Assembly: GCA_947456245.1 (NCBI GenBank) | Contig: CANGPS010000015.1 | Coordinates: 1 to 35,697, forward strand | Reading direction: 5' to 3' | Length of the DNA stretch: 35,697 nucleotides | Source of the DNA: Acidimicrobiaceae bacterium | GTDB lineage: Bacteria; Actinomycetota; Acidimicrobiia; Acidimicrobiales; RAAP-2 | In this document: positions 15,631 to 23,536 of the stretch, in pieces | How the letters are laid out: the number at the start of each line of letters is the position of its first letter | How positions within the stretch are numbered: the first letter of the stretch is position 1 | Translations under genes and position numbers: made by a program | Notes under the pieces: model-generated | The model's database searches: none | Told to the model about the DNA's origin: nothing | The model's input: the letters and a program-made list of their open reading frames with translations, nothing else

Positions 15631-16335
15631 TCAGCTCGGCTCACCGCGCGTGAAGCGGTAGCCGATGCCCGGCTCCGTGCGGAAGTAGCGCGGCTGGGCC
15701 GGGCTCGGCTCGAGCTTCCGACGGATGTGGGTCATGTGGACGCGCAGGTAGCCCGACTCGTTCTCGAACTCCTCGCCCCACACCTCGTCGAGGAGCTGGC
15801 GCTGGGTGACGAGGCGGCCCTCTGAGCGCACGAGGACGGTGACGATCTTCCACTCCGTCGGCGTGAGGTGGACCGGCTCGCCGGCGGCCTCGGCCACCCC
15901 TCGAGCGAAGTCGATGGAGAAGTCCTCTGTCACGAGGATCGGCGCAGGGTCGCCCGGGACGTGCCGCCGGAGCGCAGCACGCACCCGTGCCAGCAGCTCG
16001 CCCATCGAGAACGGCTTCGTGAGGTAGTCGTCCGCCCCCTGGTCGAGCGCGGCGATCTTCTCCGGATCGCTGGTCCGCGCCGAGACCACGATGACCGGGA
16101 CGTCAGACCAGGAACGAAGGCTGGCGAGCACCTCGGTGCCGCTGATGTCGGGGAGACCGAGGTCGAGGATGACCAGGTCTGGGCTGGCGTCGGCCAGCTC
16201 GATCACGGCTGCTCGGCCCGTCGAGGCCGTGCGCACCCGATAGTCACGGGCCTCGAGGTTGGTGCGGAGCGCCTTGAGGATCTGCGGCTCGTCATCGACG
16301 ACCAGGATGCACGGCGAGACCGATCCGGGTCTCAT
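15631..16335 (-). CDS. KdpE-like OmpR-family response regulator
   Basis: A 234-residue DNA-binding response regulator. The receiver domain (1-120) has the acidic pocket VVDDE, phospho-acceptor Asp58 (VILDLGLPD), Ser85 and Lys107 (YLTKPF). The C-terminal winged helix (about 135-230) has the OmpR/PhoB pattern HLTPTEWKIV, then RVHMTHIRRKLEP and GIGYRF. It is closest in style to KdpE. Its ATG overlaps the stop of the sensor kinase gene (ATGA), so the two form an operon with the kinase first. No kdpFABC genes are present; the divergent neighbour is a KimA-type permease, the likely target. Confidence 0.92.
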   Translation of the reverse strand: MRPGSVSPCILVVDDEPQILKALRTNLEARDYRVRTASTGRAAVIELADASPDLVILDLGLPDISGTEVLASLRSWSDVPVIVVSARTSDPEKIAALDQGADDYLTKPFSMGELLARVRAALRRHVPGDPAPILVTEDFSIDFARGVAEAAGEPVHLTPTEWKIVTVLVRSEGRLVTQRQLLDEVWGEEFENESGYLRVHMTHIRRKLEPSPAQPRYFRTEPGIGYRFTRGEPS

Positions 16336-18149
16336 GGAATCTCCATCACGACGGTGAGCCCACCACCAGGGGTCTCGTCGAGCTGCAGCGAGCCGCCCAC
16401 CACCTCGAGGAAGCCACTGGCCACGGAGAGCCCGAGGCCTGAGCCCGTCCCTGTGTCATCGAGCCGACGGAAGGGCGCGAGTGCCTCGGCTCGATCGGTC
16501 GCCGTGATGCCCGGACCTCGATCGCTCACCACCACCTGGATCCGACCCGGGGCGACTGCGGCTCGGATCTGGATCGGCTCCTCCGCCGGGGAGAACGTGC
16601 AGGCGTTGGCGATCACGTTGGCCAGCGACCGCTCCACGAGGTCGGGGTCGGTCTTCATCATCGGCAGGTCGTCCGGGATCTCGATCTGGAGCTGGCGGCC
16701 TTGCAGATCGATCGTCTCGAGCGCTCCGGCCAGGAGGTCGTCCAGGGCAACCTGCGATGTGCGCGGCACCACCACGCCTGCCTCGAGCCGACCAGCATCG
16801 AGGAGGTCGGCGATGAGCCGCGTGAGGCGCTGCACGTCGCGATCGATGGCCATGAGCACGGTGCGCTGATCGGCGACCGACCACGCCACGTCCTCGAGGA
16901 GCAGCGACGAGACGTTGGCACGGACGGCCGCCAGGGGCGTCCGGAGGTCGTGGGACACGGCCCTGAGCAGCCCGGTGCGCAGCGCGTCGACCTCGGCGAG
17001 CGCCTGGAGGGCGGTGGCCTCCTCGCGCAGGCGGGTCGCCTCGTAGGCCTCCGCCAGGCGCCCGGCGAAGGCCGAGACCATCAGGTGGTCCTCGTGGTCG
17101 AGCGGCCGTCCCTCCACCGCGAGGCATCGGTCCTCGCTGAGGGGGAACCGGCTGACGGGCTGCGGCGATGCGGCGGCCGATCCCACCCGGAGCTCCTCCA
17201 GCCACCCCGTCTCACCGCGACGCTCGACCGCCAGCCGGTCCAGGTCGAGGACGGTGCGCAGCGATTCGAGGACCGGCTCGAGGTCGTCGGGCGACACCGC
17301 CACCGTGGCGGCGGCCCTGGTCAGGATCTGCGCCTCCGCCCGGGCCCGGCTTGCCTGCTCCGAGCGGCGGGCGAACGCGCTGGCGAGAGCGCTGGCCCCC
17401 AGCGAGGAGACGAGGAACGCCAGGAGGGCCGCCCCGTCCGCCGAGCGGTAGACCGAGAGCGTGTGCGTGGGCGGGACGAAGTAGTAGTTCTCGAGCAACG
17501 TGGCGACGAGGGCGCTGCAGACGCCCACCGCCCACCCGGCCAGCCACGAGATGGCGATCACTGCGATCAGGTAGCAGGGGAACACGACGGAGATCGGCGA
17601 GGAGGCGTGGACCTGGCTCAGGCCGGCGGTCATGAGCGGGAGGACGACTGCAGCGGCAGCAGCGCCCATCGCCCGCCTCCTCCAGCCGAGGGTCGGGCGG
17701 GGGCGGCGGCCGGTCCCCACGCCGCGCACCTCGCCGAGCGGGACCACGAGGAGGTCGAGGCCCGGATCCATGGCCAGAATCCTCTGAGCGAGCCCCCAAC
17801 CGTGCCGGCGCCGTCGCGGCCGGGCCGTCCCGACCAGGAGCCGTGCCGCTCCCTGCCGGCGGGCGAAGTCGACGAGCGCCCTCGCGACATCGTCGTCGGC
17901 GATCTCCTGGAGGGCCCCACCCGCCGCCTCGACGAGCTGCCGGGTCTCCGACAGGTCGCGGACCGGCCCTCGGCTCGATGAGGCGCCGACGACGTGGACG
18001 GCGATCAGGGCAGGTGCGAGGGGCCCGGAGGCAGACGTCGCCCGGCGGAGCAGGACCGCGTCAGACGACGCTCCGACGACGCCAACCACCACCGGAGCAG
18101 GCTGGATCGGGGCACCGGTCGCTCTCGACGCCGCCCCTCCAGTTCCCAT
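16332..18149 (-). CDS. KdpD-like sensor histidine kinase lacking the N-terminal KdpD domain
   Basis: A 605-residue membrane sensor kinase. Residues about 17-140 form a universal-stress-protein-like domain, and 155-260 are a four-helix DUF4118 membrane region with the KdpD-type segment NYYFVPPTHTLSVY. A GAF-like region (about 280-380) precedes HisKA with phospho-acceptor His400 (AVSHDLRTPLA) and an ATPase domain with NVIANACTF, DRGPGI and GTGSGLGL. Full KdpD (about 900 residues) has an N-terminal nucleotide-binding KdpD domain with Walker A; it is absent here. I chose ATG 18149 because AGAGGTGG lies 4 bases upstream. An in-frame ATG at 18185 and a longer frame reaching 18290 would overlap the permease promoter. 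It senses potassium or turgor by family. Confidence 0.88.
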   Translation of the reverse strand: MGTGGAASRATGAPIQPAPVVVGVVGASSDAVLLRRATSASGPLAPALIAVHVVGASSSRGPVRDLSETRQLVEAAGGALQEIADDDVARALVDFARRQGAARLLVGTARPRRRRHGWGLAQRILAMDPGLDLLVVPLGEVRGVGTGRRPRPTLGWRRRAMGAAAAAVVLPLMTAGLSQVHASSPISVVFPCYLIAVIAISWLAGWAVGVCSALVATLLENYYFVPPTHTLSVYRSADGAALLAFLVSSLGASALASAFARRSEQASRARAEAQILTRAAATVAVSPDDLEPVLESLRTVLDLDRLAVERRGETGWLEELRVGSAAASPQPVSRFPLSEDRCLAVEGRPLDHEDHLMVSAFAGRLAEAYEATRLREEATALQALAEVDALRTGLLRAVSHDLRTPLAAVRANVSSLLLEDVAWSVADQRTVLMAIDRDVQRLTRLIADLLDAGRLEAGVVVPRTSQVALDDLLAGALETIDLQGRQLQIEIPDDLPMMKTDPDLVERSLANVIANACTFSPAEEPIQIRAAVAPGRIQVVVSDRGPGITATDRAEALAPFRRLDDTGTGSGLGLSVASGFLEVVGGSLQLDETPGGGLTVVMEIP

Positions 18150-18224
18150 CTGCCACCTCTTCCATCGCGGCCCCTCTGTGGCCATCTTCGCCGACGGCGG
18201 ACCCGACACCACGAGGTTTAGCGC

Positions 18225-18266
18225 CTTCTTAACGCCGGGACCCGTGAGCGCAACGCTTCCATAACG
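18225..18266. promoter_or_regulatory. Direct repeats in the kinase/permease divergent promoter
   Basis: CTTCTTAACG (18225-18234) and CTTCCATAACG (18256-18266) start 31 bp apart, about three helical turns. OmpR-family regulators usually bind direct repeats, so these are candidate sites for the KdpE-like regulator. They lie just upstream of the permease -10. Confidence 0.3.
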
Positions 18267-18276
18267 AGCCCGTCGA

Positions 18277-18282
18277 TACGTT
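18277..18282 (+). promoter_or_regulatory. -10 hexamer TACGTT for the permease
   Basis: TACGTT is followed by 6 bases (CGGCCC) and the ATG at 18289, with no ribosome-binding site. A leaderless message would leave no room for a c-di-AMP (ydaO) riboswitch. Confidence 0.45.
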
Positions 18283-18288
18283 CGGCCC

Positions 18289-20667
18289 ATGACGACACCA
18301 GCCCCCTCGAGCGCATCGCCCAGGATCCTGACGGCCCACGCCGACGTCAGTGCGGTGTGCCCTGAGTCGATCGGCTACCGGGTCAAGCGGATCCTGCTCG
18401 GGCGGCCCTACGTCACCGAGCAGCTCGGTGGCGAGCGGCTCAACCGGTTCACGGCGCTTGGGGTGCTCGCCCCCGACTGCATCTCGTCCTCGGCCTATGG
18501 AGCGGAGCAGATCCTGACGCAGCTGACGCCCTACATCGGGCTCGCGGCCTTCGCCATGGTCGTCCCGATCATGTTCGTGATCATCGGCGTGCTGTTCCTG
18601 GTGACCAGCTCCTACCTCGACGTGATCAAGAACTACACGACGGCTGGCGGCTCCTACGTGGTGGCTCGAGACAACTTCGGCCCCCGCGTGGCCCAGGTCG
18701 CCGCCGTGGCCCTGATGATCGACTACATCGTCACGGTGGCGGTCCAATGCTCGGCCGGGACCGCGGCACTGACCAGCGCCATCCCGAGCCTCGTCCCGCT
18801 GACCGTCCCCATCACCGTCGGCGTGGTCCTGGTCCTCATCTACGGAAACCTCCGCGGCATCCGGGAGGCTGGCTCGCTGTTCGCCATCCCGACGTACTTC
18901 TTCGTGACCATGCTCAGCCTGACGATCGTGGTCGGGATCGGCCAGAAGCTCACCGGAAGCCTCCAGATGGCGGTCCAGCCGTCGACCTCGCTCCTCGTCG
19001 ACCACCATCTCGGCACCCAGGGCAGCGGTCTGCTGATGGGGCTGGCCTTCCTGACCCTGCTGCGCGCCTACGCCAACGGCGGGTCGTCGCTGACCGGGCT
19101 CGAGGCCATCTCCAACGGGGTCACGAGCTTTCGTCGCCCCGAGGCGGACAACGCCCGCTTCACCCTGGTCGTCATGTCCAGCATCCTCGCCTTCCTGCTC
19201 CTGGGCACCACGTTCCTCGCCTCATGGACCCACGCCCTGCCCTATGCCAAGGGCACGCCGACGGTGGTCAGCCAAGAGGTCCTCGCCGTGTTCGGGAGCC
19301 ACGGCATCGGGCACCTCATCTACTTCGTCGTGCTGGCAGCCACCGTCCTGATCCTCTACACAGGGGGCAACACGTCCTTCAACGGGTTCCCGTTCCTCGC
19401 CAACTACGTCGCCGGGGACCGCTTCCTCCCTCGGCAGCTCACCAAGCGCGGCCACCGACTGGCCTTCTCGAACGGCATCATCGTCCTCGGTGCCGTCGCC
19501 CTCACCCTGATCGTGGTGTTCCAGGCCCAGGTGAACGGCCTGATCTCGCTCTATGCCATCGGCGTGTTCACCGGGTTCACCCTGGCCGGGGCGGGCATGG
19601 TTGCCAAGCACCGGCGGGAGCGGACGGGGCGGTGGCGACTTGGTGTGGCCCTCAACGGGCTCTCGGCCACTGTGACGGCCGTGGTGGTGGTCGTGTTCCT
19701 GCTGGCCAAGTTCACCGAGGGTGCGTGGATCATCGCCGTGATCGGCCCGATCATGTACGTCGCCCTCCTCCGCATCCGCTCCCAGTACGCCCGCGAGGAC
19801 CGGGCGTTCGTGGCCCGGCCGGGATCAGGCGAGTCCGTCGGCGCCGGGGTGCGATCCAAGCGCATCATCGTCTTCGTCGACAGCTTCGACGCGGCGGCGG
19901 AGAAGACCTTCGAGTACTGCCAGACCCTCAACGTGCACTCCGTGCGGGCCGTCCACTTCGACATCGACCCGAAGGTCACGGCGGAGCTCGCCGCCCTGTG
20001 GGCCCGACCCCGTCCGGCCATCCTCGGCATCAGCCTTGAGATCGTCGAGTGCAACGACCGGCGCCTGGACCGGGCCGCCCTCGAGATCGTGGCCGACACC
20101 GTGCGCGACCCGCAGGTCTTCTGCATGGTGATGCTGCCCCGCCGAGGCGTGGAGTCACGGCTCCAGCGGCTGCTCCACGACCGGACGGCGGATGCGATCT
20201 CGAAGGCCGTCTCCCACGTGCCGAGGACCGCCGCCACCATCGTCCCCTACTGGGTGGACGGGGACCAGCTCATGCTGGGTGGGGATGAGGGGGTGGACCA
20301 TGTCGCCACCGGCGGCATCCGCCTCCAGCCACACCTCGAGGCAGACCTCACGCTCGAGGCCCGCTCGGTCGGCGCCGAGGACATCGGCGGTCTGGTGTTC
20401 CGCCAACGGGCGCACATCGCCGGCAGGGTGCGCTCGATCACGATCAACCGACGAGAGAGCTTCGTCGAGACCCGCTGCGTGGTCGCCGACCCGACGGGAG
20501 CGATCACGGTGGTCTTCCACGGCCGCCCCAGCGTCCCCGGCATCGAGCGCGGCACCCGTCTCATGGTGGACGGGATGGTGGGCACGCAGGGAGGCGAGGC
20601 GGTGATCTTGAACCCGGACTATGAGATCGTCGCTCTCCCGGTCGACCCGGAGGTCGCCGGGACCTGA
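18289..20667 (+). CDS. KimA/YdaO-family potassium permease with C-terminal OB-fold domain
   Basis: A 792-residue APC-superfamily transporter. The N-terminus carries the family signature, LLGRP followed by ALGVLAPDCISSSAYGAEQIL, close to the KimA/YdaO pattern of high-affinity K+/H+ symporters. About twelve membrane helices span residues 65-500. A cytosolic universal-stress-like domain follows (about 523-640, RIIVFVDSFDAAAEKTFEYC), as in KimA. Residues about 690-785 form an additional OB-fold-like beta-barrel (AGRVRSITI, CVVADPTGAITVVFHG, GTRLMVDGMVG), not part of ordinary KimA, which is about 600 residues. It is divergent from a KdpDE-like pair, which supports potassium transport; other APC substrates cannot be excluded. 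The gene ends 4 bp from the next convergent stop. Confidence 0.88.
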   Translation: MTTPAPSSASPRILTAHADVSAVCPESIGYRVKRILLGRPYVTEQLGGERLNRFTALGVLAPDCISSSAYGAEQILTQLTPYIGLAAFAMVVPIMFVIIGVLFLVTSSYLDVIKNYTTAGGSYVVARDNFGPRVAQVAAVALMIDYIVTVAVQCSAGTAALTSAIPSLVPLTVPITVGVVLVLIYGNLRGIREAGSLFAIPTYFFVTMLSLTIVVGIGQKLTGSLQMAVQPSTSLLVDHHLGTQGSGLLMGLAFLTLLRAYANGGSSLTGLEAISNGVTSFRRPEADNARFTLVVMSSILAFLLLGTTFLASWTHALPYAKGTPTVVSQEVLAVFGSHGIGHLIYFVVLAATVLILYTGGNTSFNGFPFLANYVAGDRFLPRQLTKRGHRLAFSNGIIVLGAVALTLIVVFQAQVNGLISLYAIGVFTGFTLAGAGMVAKHRRERTGRWRLGVALNGLSATVTAVVVVVFLLAKFTEGAWIIAVIGPIMYVALLRIRSQYAREDRAFVARPGSGESVGAGVRSKRIIVFVDSFDAAAEKTFEYCQTLNVHSVRAVHFDIDPKVTAELAALWARPRPAILGISLEIVECNDRRLDRAALEIVADTVRDPQVFCMVMLPRRGVESRLQRLLHDRTADAISKAVSHVPRTAATIVPYWVDGDQLMLGGDEGVDHVATGGIRLQPHLEADLTLEARSVGAEDIGGLVFRQRAHIAGRVRSITINRRESFVETRCVVADPTGAITVVFHGRPSVPGIERGTRLMVDGMVGTQGGEAVILNPDYEIVALPVDPEVAGT

Positions 20668-20671
20668 CCGG

Positions 20672-20824
20672 TCACGAGCGAGAGAACCACCTGCGCTTGG
20701 GTCGCTCCTGCGCGCAGCTGCAGCGGTCCTCCACCGGGACGTGGCCCAGCACCATCTCGACGTGCTGACCGCAGCCCACCCAGCCCGGCTTCCCGCACCT
20801 GCGGCATGTCACCTCATGGCACAT
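20672..20824 (-). CDS. Small Cys-rich putative zinc-binding protein (50 aa)
   Basis: A 50-residue protein with cysteines and histidine spaced as in a zinc ribbon: C7-x2-C10, GCGQH with C18 and H21, then C35-x-C37. The core CRRCGKPGWVGCGQHVE followed by a short loop and CxC matches a small, widely conserved, uncharacterised bacterial family. The ATG at 20824 has AGGAG seven bases upstream, which strongly supports this start. It lies 53 bp after the DsbA-like gene on the same strand, so it may be the third gene of the DUF2892-DsbA operon. Function unknown; zinc or thiol chemistry is inference. Confidence 0.8.
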   Translation of the reverse strand: MCHEVTCRRCGKPGWVGCGQHVEMVLGHVPVEDRCSCAQERPKRRWFSRS

Positions 20825-20877
20825 GGTCGTGCTCCTCTCTCGCTCATCGTGCTCGTCATCTCGTCGCTCCGGTCCCC

Positions 20878-21513
20878 TCAGGCCAGACAGTCCTCGAGGA
20901 ACGTTCGCAAGGCAGTGGTCTGGAGCCCGATGCGAAGCTCGCCGGCCTCGTCGCGCCCGATGTCGAGCGACGGGCAGAAGGAGTCTGCCCCACCGCAGAA
21001 GAAGTGGGGGGACCCCGTCACCCCTCGCGCCCTCCCCTCCTCCAGCGAGGCGAGGACGGCGCGATGGTCGGCCTCGGTGACCTCTGGCACGCCGACGCGC
21101 TCGGCGAACCCGGCCAGCTCGGCCAGCTCGGCCGGATCGCCGAGGTCGCACCCCTCCTCGAAGAGCGCGTCTCGCAGACCCAGGCTGACCTCCTCGCCGA
21201 GGCGGGGATCATGACGATAGGCCGCCTCCACCAGGGCCAGGGCGGGCAGCGTCGTGCCGGGCCACGCGGCCTCGGTCAGCCCCGCGAACAGGCCCGGGGC
21301 GACCTGTGCCTTGAGGTCCTCGGCGTGCGCCACGGTCGTGGCGAAGCGCATGGGCGCGTCGTTGACCAGCTCAAGCGGCCAGGGGCGCACCCTCAGGATC
21401 GCGTCGGGTCGGCCCAGCCGACCCCGCTCCTCGACGACGGCACGCAGGCCGACGTGGGTGAAGGGACACCAGAGGTCCGCGAAGACCTCGATCACCGGGG
21501 GTGCGATGCCCAT
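20878..21513 (-). CDS. DsbA-family thioredoxin-fold protein (FrnE-like)
   Basis: A 211-residue thioredoxin-fold protein with the DsbA all-alpha insertion, of the cytosolic FrnE/2-hydroxychromene-2-carboxylate isomerase branch; no signal peptide. The N-terminal strand and active-site loop read FADLWCPFTHVG: only Cys16 of the usual CxxC is kept and the second is Thr. GVTGSPHFF contains the cis-Pro that completes the active site. A single-Cys site fits glutathione-S-transferase-like, isomerase or (de)persulfidase chemistry better than disulfide formation. It is 18 bp after the DUF2892 gene and likely co-transcribed with it from the palindrome-containing promoter. Confidence 0.82.
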   Translation of the reverse strand: MGIAPPVIEVFADLWCPFTHVGLRAVVEERGRLGRPDAILRVRPWPLELVNDAPMRFATTVAHAEDLKAQVAPGLFAGLTEAAWPGTTLPALALVEAAYRHDPRLGEEVSLGLRDALFEEGCDLGDPAELAELAGFAERVGVPEVTEADHRAVLASLEEGRARGVTGSPHFFCGGADSFCPSLDIGRDEAGELRIGLQTTALRTFLEDCLA

Positions 21514-21531
21514 GATCCCCAGCCCCGTCGC

Positions 21532-21744
21532 TCAGCCCCGGACGGCCTTGCCCGACAGGGGCTGGCCGAACAGCGGAGCGAGCAGGCAGAGGTCGAAGAC
21601 CCCTACTGCCACGAAGACGAGGCCGACCACGCCGAGGGCGATCCAGCCGCCACCGAGGGCGAAGCCGATGATGATGACGGCGATGCCGACCAGCGCCCGG
21701 AGGCCACGTCCCGTCGGTGATGCCATGAACCGTGCGAATCCCAT
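21532..21744 (-). CDS. DUF2892 membrane protein (YgaP-type TM domain)
   Basis: A 70-residue protein with two transmembrane helices (about 17-35 and 38-58) and the DUF2892 pattern GRGLRALVGIAVIIIG, ending with FDLCLLAPLFG, the family's C-P/A-L motif. DUF2892 is the membrane half of the E. coli rhodanese YgaP; here it is a separate gene while the rhodanese is fused to CoA-disulfide reductase on the other strand. The ATG at 21744 has GAGGAG about 7 bases upstream. An upstream frame to 21798 would run through the operator. It may pass or tether sulfur species at the membrane; this is inferred from family and context. Confidence 0.85.
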   Translation of the reverse strand: MGFARFMASPTGRGLRALVGIAVIIIGFALGGGWIALGVVGLVFVAVGVFDLCLLAPLFGQPLSGKAVRG

Positions 21745-21790
21745 GTTGCTCTCCTCAACGCTCCGAGGGTCTCCCCCTCGTCTGGAGTGT

Positions 21791-21806
21791 ATACCCATGA
21801 GGGTAT
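21791..21806. promoter_or_regulatory. CsoR/CstR-type operator 1
   Basis: ATACCCATGAGGGTAT is a palindrome with 6-bp arms (ATACCC/GGGTAT) and a 4-bp centre. It lies 46 bp upstream of the DUF2892 start and 35 bp upstream of the CoA-disulfide reductase start, so one site can control both directions. It matches the G/C-tract palindromes bound by CsoR/CstR-family repressors and the second site at 23817-23832. Confidence 0.8.
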
Positions 21807-21841
21807 GCTGTCACCATCACCGGACGTGAGGGAGCAGCGAG

Positions 21842-23536
21842 ATGACCAATGACCTCGACCAACGAGATGTAAGCGAGAGCGGGCGTCGGGTGATCGTGGT
21901 CGGCGGGGTCGCCGGGGGCATGTCGGCCGCCACGCGGCTCCGTCGGCTCGATGAGTCCGCCACCATCACGGTGATCGAGCGATCCGGCCATGTCTCCTAT
22001 GCCAACTGCGGGCTTCCCTACTTCGTCGGAGGGGTGATCGAGGACGAGGCCGACCTCCTCCTCCAGACCCCCGAGCGGCTCTACGACCGCTTCCGCCTCG
22101 ACGTCCGGGTCGACACCGAGGTGATCGCCATCGAGCCGTCCTCGAGGACCGTCACCGTGCAGCCCACCGGAGGCGGGGTGCAGGAGCAGCTGGCCTACGA
22201 CGCGCTCGTCCTGAGCCCCGGAGCACTCCCGGTCCGTCCACCCATCGAGGGCTTCGACCGCGTCCGGGTCCTGCGGACCGTCGAGGACGCCGAGCGGCTC
22301 GTCGGCGACGTGGCGGCGGCACCCTCCACGGCAGTCGTGATCGGCGGCGGCTTCATCGGGATCGAGACCGCCGAGAACCTCTCGGCGGCGGGGATCCCCA
22401 CCACCATCGTGGAGGCCGCCCACCAGCTCCTCCCGCCCCTCGACCCCGAGATGGCCGTCCTCGTCGAGGCGGAGCTGCTCGCCCACGGCATCAGGGTCCT
22501 CACCGGCAGCGCCGTGACCTCGGTCACCGACAGCTCGGTGCTCCTCGCCGATGGCACCGATCTTCCCGCAGGCCTCGTCGTCGGCTCCATCGGGGTGCGA
22601 CCCGACACCCGGCTGGCCGCCATGGCCGACCTGGCCATCGGGCCCAACGGCGGCATCGCCGTCGACGCCGACGGCCAGACCAGCGATCCGCACATCTACG
22701 CCGTCGGCGACGCGGTCGAGAAGGTGGACTCGGTGGACGGAGGCTCCTCGCTGGTGACCCTCGCCAACGTCGCCAATCGCCAGGGTCGACGGGTCGCCGA
22801 CCACATCGCCGGGCGGACGGTGACCGCTTCGGCCTCCCTCGGCACCGCGATCGTCAAGGTCTTCGACCGGACAGCGGCAATGACGGGCTGGAGCGAGGCG
22901 CGGCTGCGCGCGGCGGGCCGGGCCTATCGGGTGGTTCGCTCCCACCCCATGAGCCATGCCACCTACTACCCCGGGGCCGAGCAGATGTCGCTCAAGCTGC
23001 TCTTCAACCCTGCCGACGGCACCATCCTTGGAGCCCAGGCGGTCGGCGGCTCCGGCGTCGACAAGCGGATCGACATCATCGCCACCGCCATGGCGGTCGG
23101 GATCTCTGCTCCGGACCTCGCTGACCTCGAGCTGGCCTACGCGCCGCCCTTCAGCTCGGCCAAGGACCCGGTGAACATGCTTGGCTACATGGCCGAGAAC
23201 GTGCTGGCCGACGACAGCGGAAGCGCCGAGGCCGACGAGGTGGAGCACCTCGTCGGCGATGGATGGGTGCTCGTGGACGTGCGGACCACGGCGGAGCATG
23301 CCGCCGGAGCCATCGAAGGGAGCACCAACATCCCCCTCGACGAGCTCAGAGAGCGCGTGGGCGAGCTGGCCGACCGGCGAGCCCTCGTCTACTGCCAGGT
23401 GGGTCAGCGAGGCCACACCGCCGCCGCCCTCCTCGGGGAGCTCGGCATCGATGTGCGCAACCTCGACGGCGGGTGGCTCTCCTGGCGAGCCCATGCGGCC
23501 GCAGGGGCGGCCGGGGCCGCCTCGCTGGTCAGGTGA
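21842..23536 (+). CDS. CoA-disulfide reductase / rhodanese fusion (CoADR-Rhd)
   Basis: A 564-residue FAD-dependent pyridine nucleotide-disulfide oxidoreductase with a C-terminal rhodanese domain. The FAD site is VVGGVAGGMSAA (about 19-30), Cys56 in SYANCGLPYFVGG is the single active Cys of the CoADR group, VVIGGGFIGIE is the NAD(P)H site, and YAVGDA is the second FAD motif. The rhodanese (about 470-555) has the loop CQVGQRGH with Cys518. Such fusions (for example Npsr of Shewanella) reduce CoA-persulfides or polysulfides. The start ATG has GAGGGAG seven bases upstream. Operator 1 lies just upstream, and the 3' end overlaps the CstR-like repressor gene tail to tail by 8 bp. Confidence 0.94.
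   Translation: MTNDLDQRDVSESGRRVIVVGGVAGGMSAATRLRRLDESATITVIERSGHVSYANCGLPYFVGGVIEDEADLLLQTPERLYDRFRLDVRVDTEVIAIEPSSRTVTVQPTGGGVQEQLAYDALVLSPGALPVRPPIEGFDRVRVLRTVEDAERLVGDVAAAPSTAVVIGGGFIGIETAENLSAAGIPTTIVEAAHQLLPPLDPEMAVLVEAELLAHGIRVLTGSAVTSVTDSSVLLADGTDLPAGLVVGSIGVRPDTRLAAMADLAIGPNGGIAVDADGQTSDPHIYAVGDAVEKVDSVDGGSSLVTLANVANRQGRRVADHIAGRTVTASASLGTAIVKVFDRTAAMTGWSEARLRAAGRAYRVVRSHPMSHATYYPGAEQMSLKLLFNPADGTILGAQAVGGSGVDKRIDIIATAMAVGISAPDLADLELAYAPPFSSAKDPVNMLGYMAENVLADDSGSAEADEVEHLVGDGWVLVDVRTTAEHAAGAIEGSTNIPLDELRERVGELADRRALVYCQVGQRGHTAAALLGELGIDVRNLDGGWLSWRAHAAAGAAGAASLVR

Noticed and set aside
18150-18288. c-di-AMP (ydaO) riboswitch before the KimA-like gene
   Set aside because: The divergent gap is 139 bp, shows no recognisable ydaO core, and the promoter hexamer is 6 bases from the start, leaving no leader.
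18149-18290. Longer sensor kinase starting at 18290
   Set aside because: It would overlap the permease start and promoter; the added 47 residues look non-conserved and a good ribosome-binding site precedes ATG 18149.
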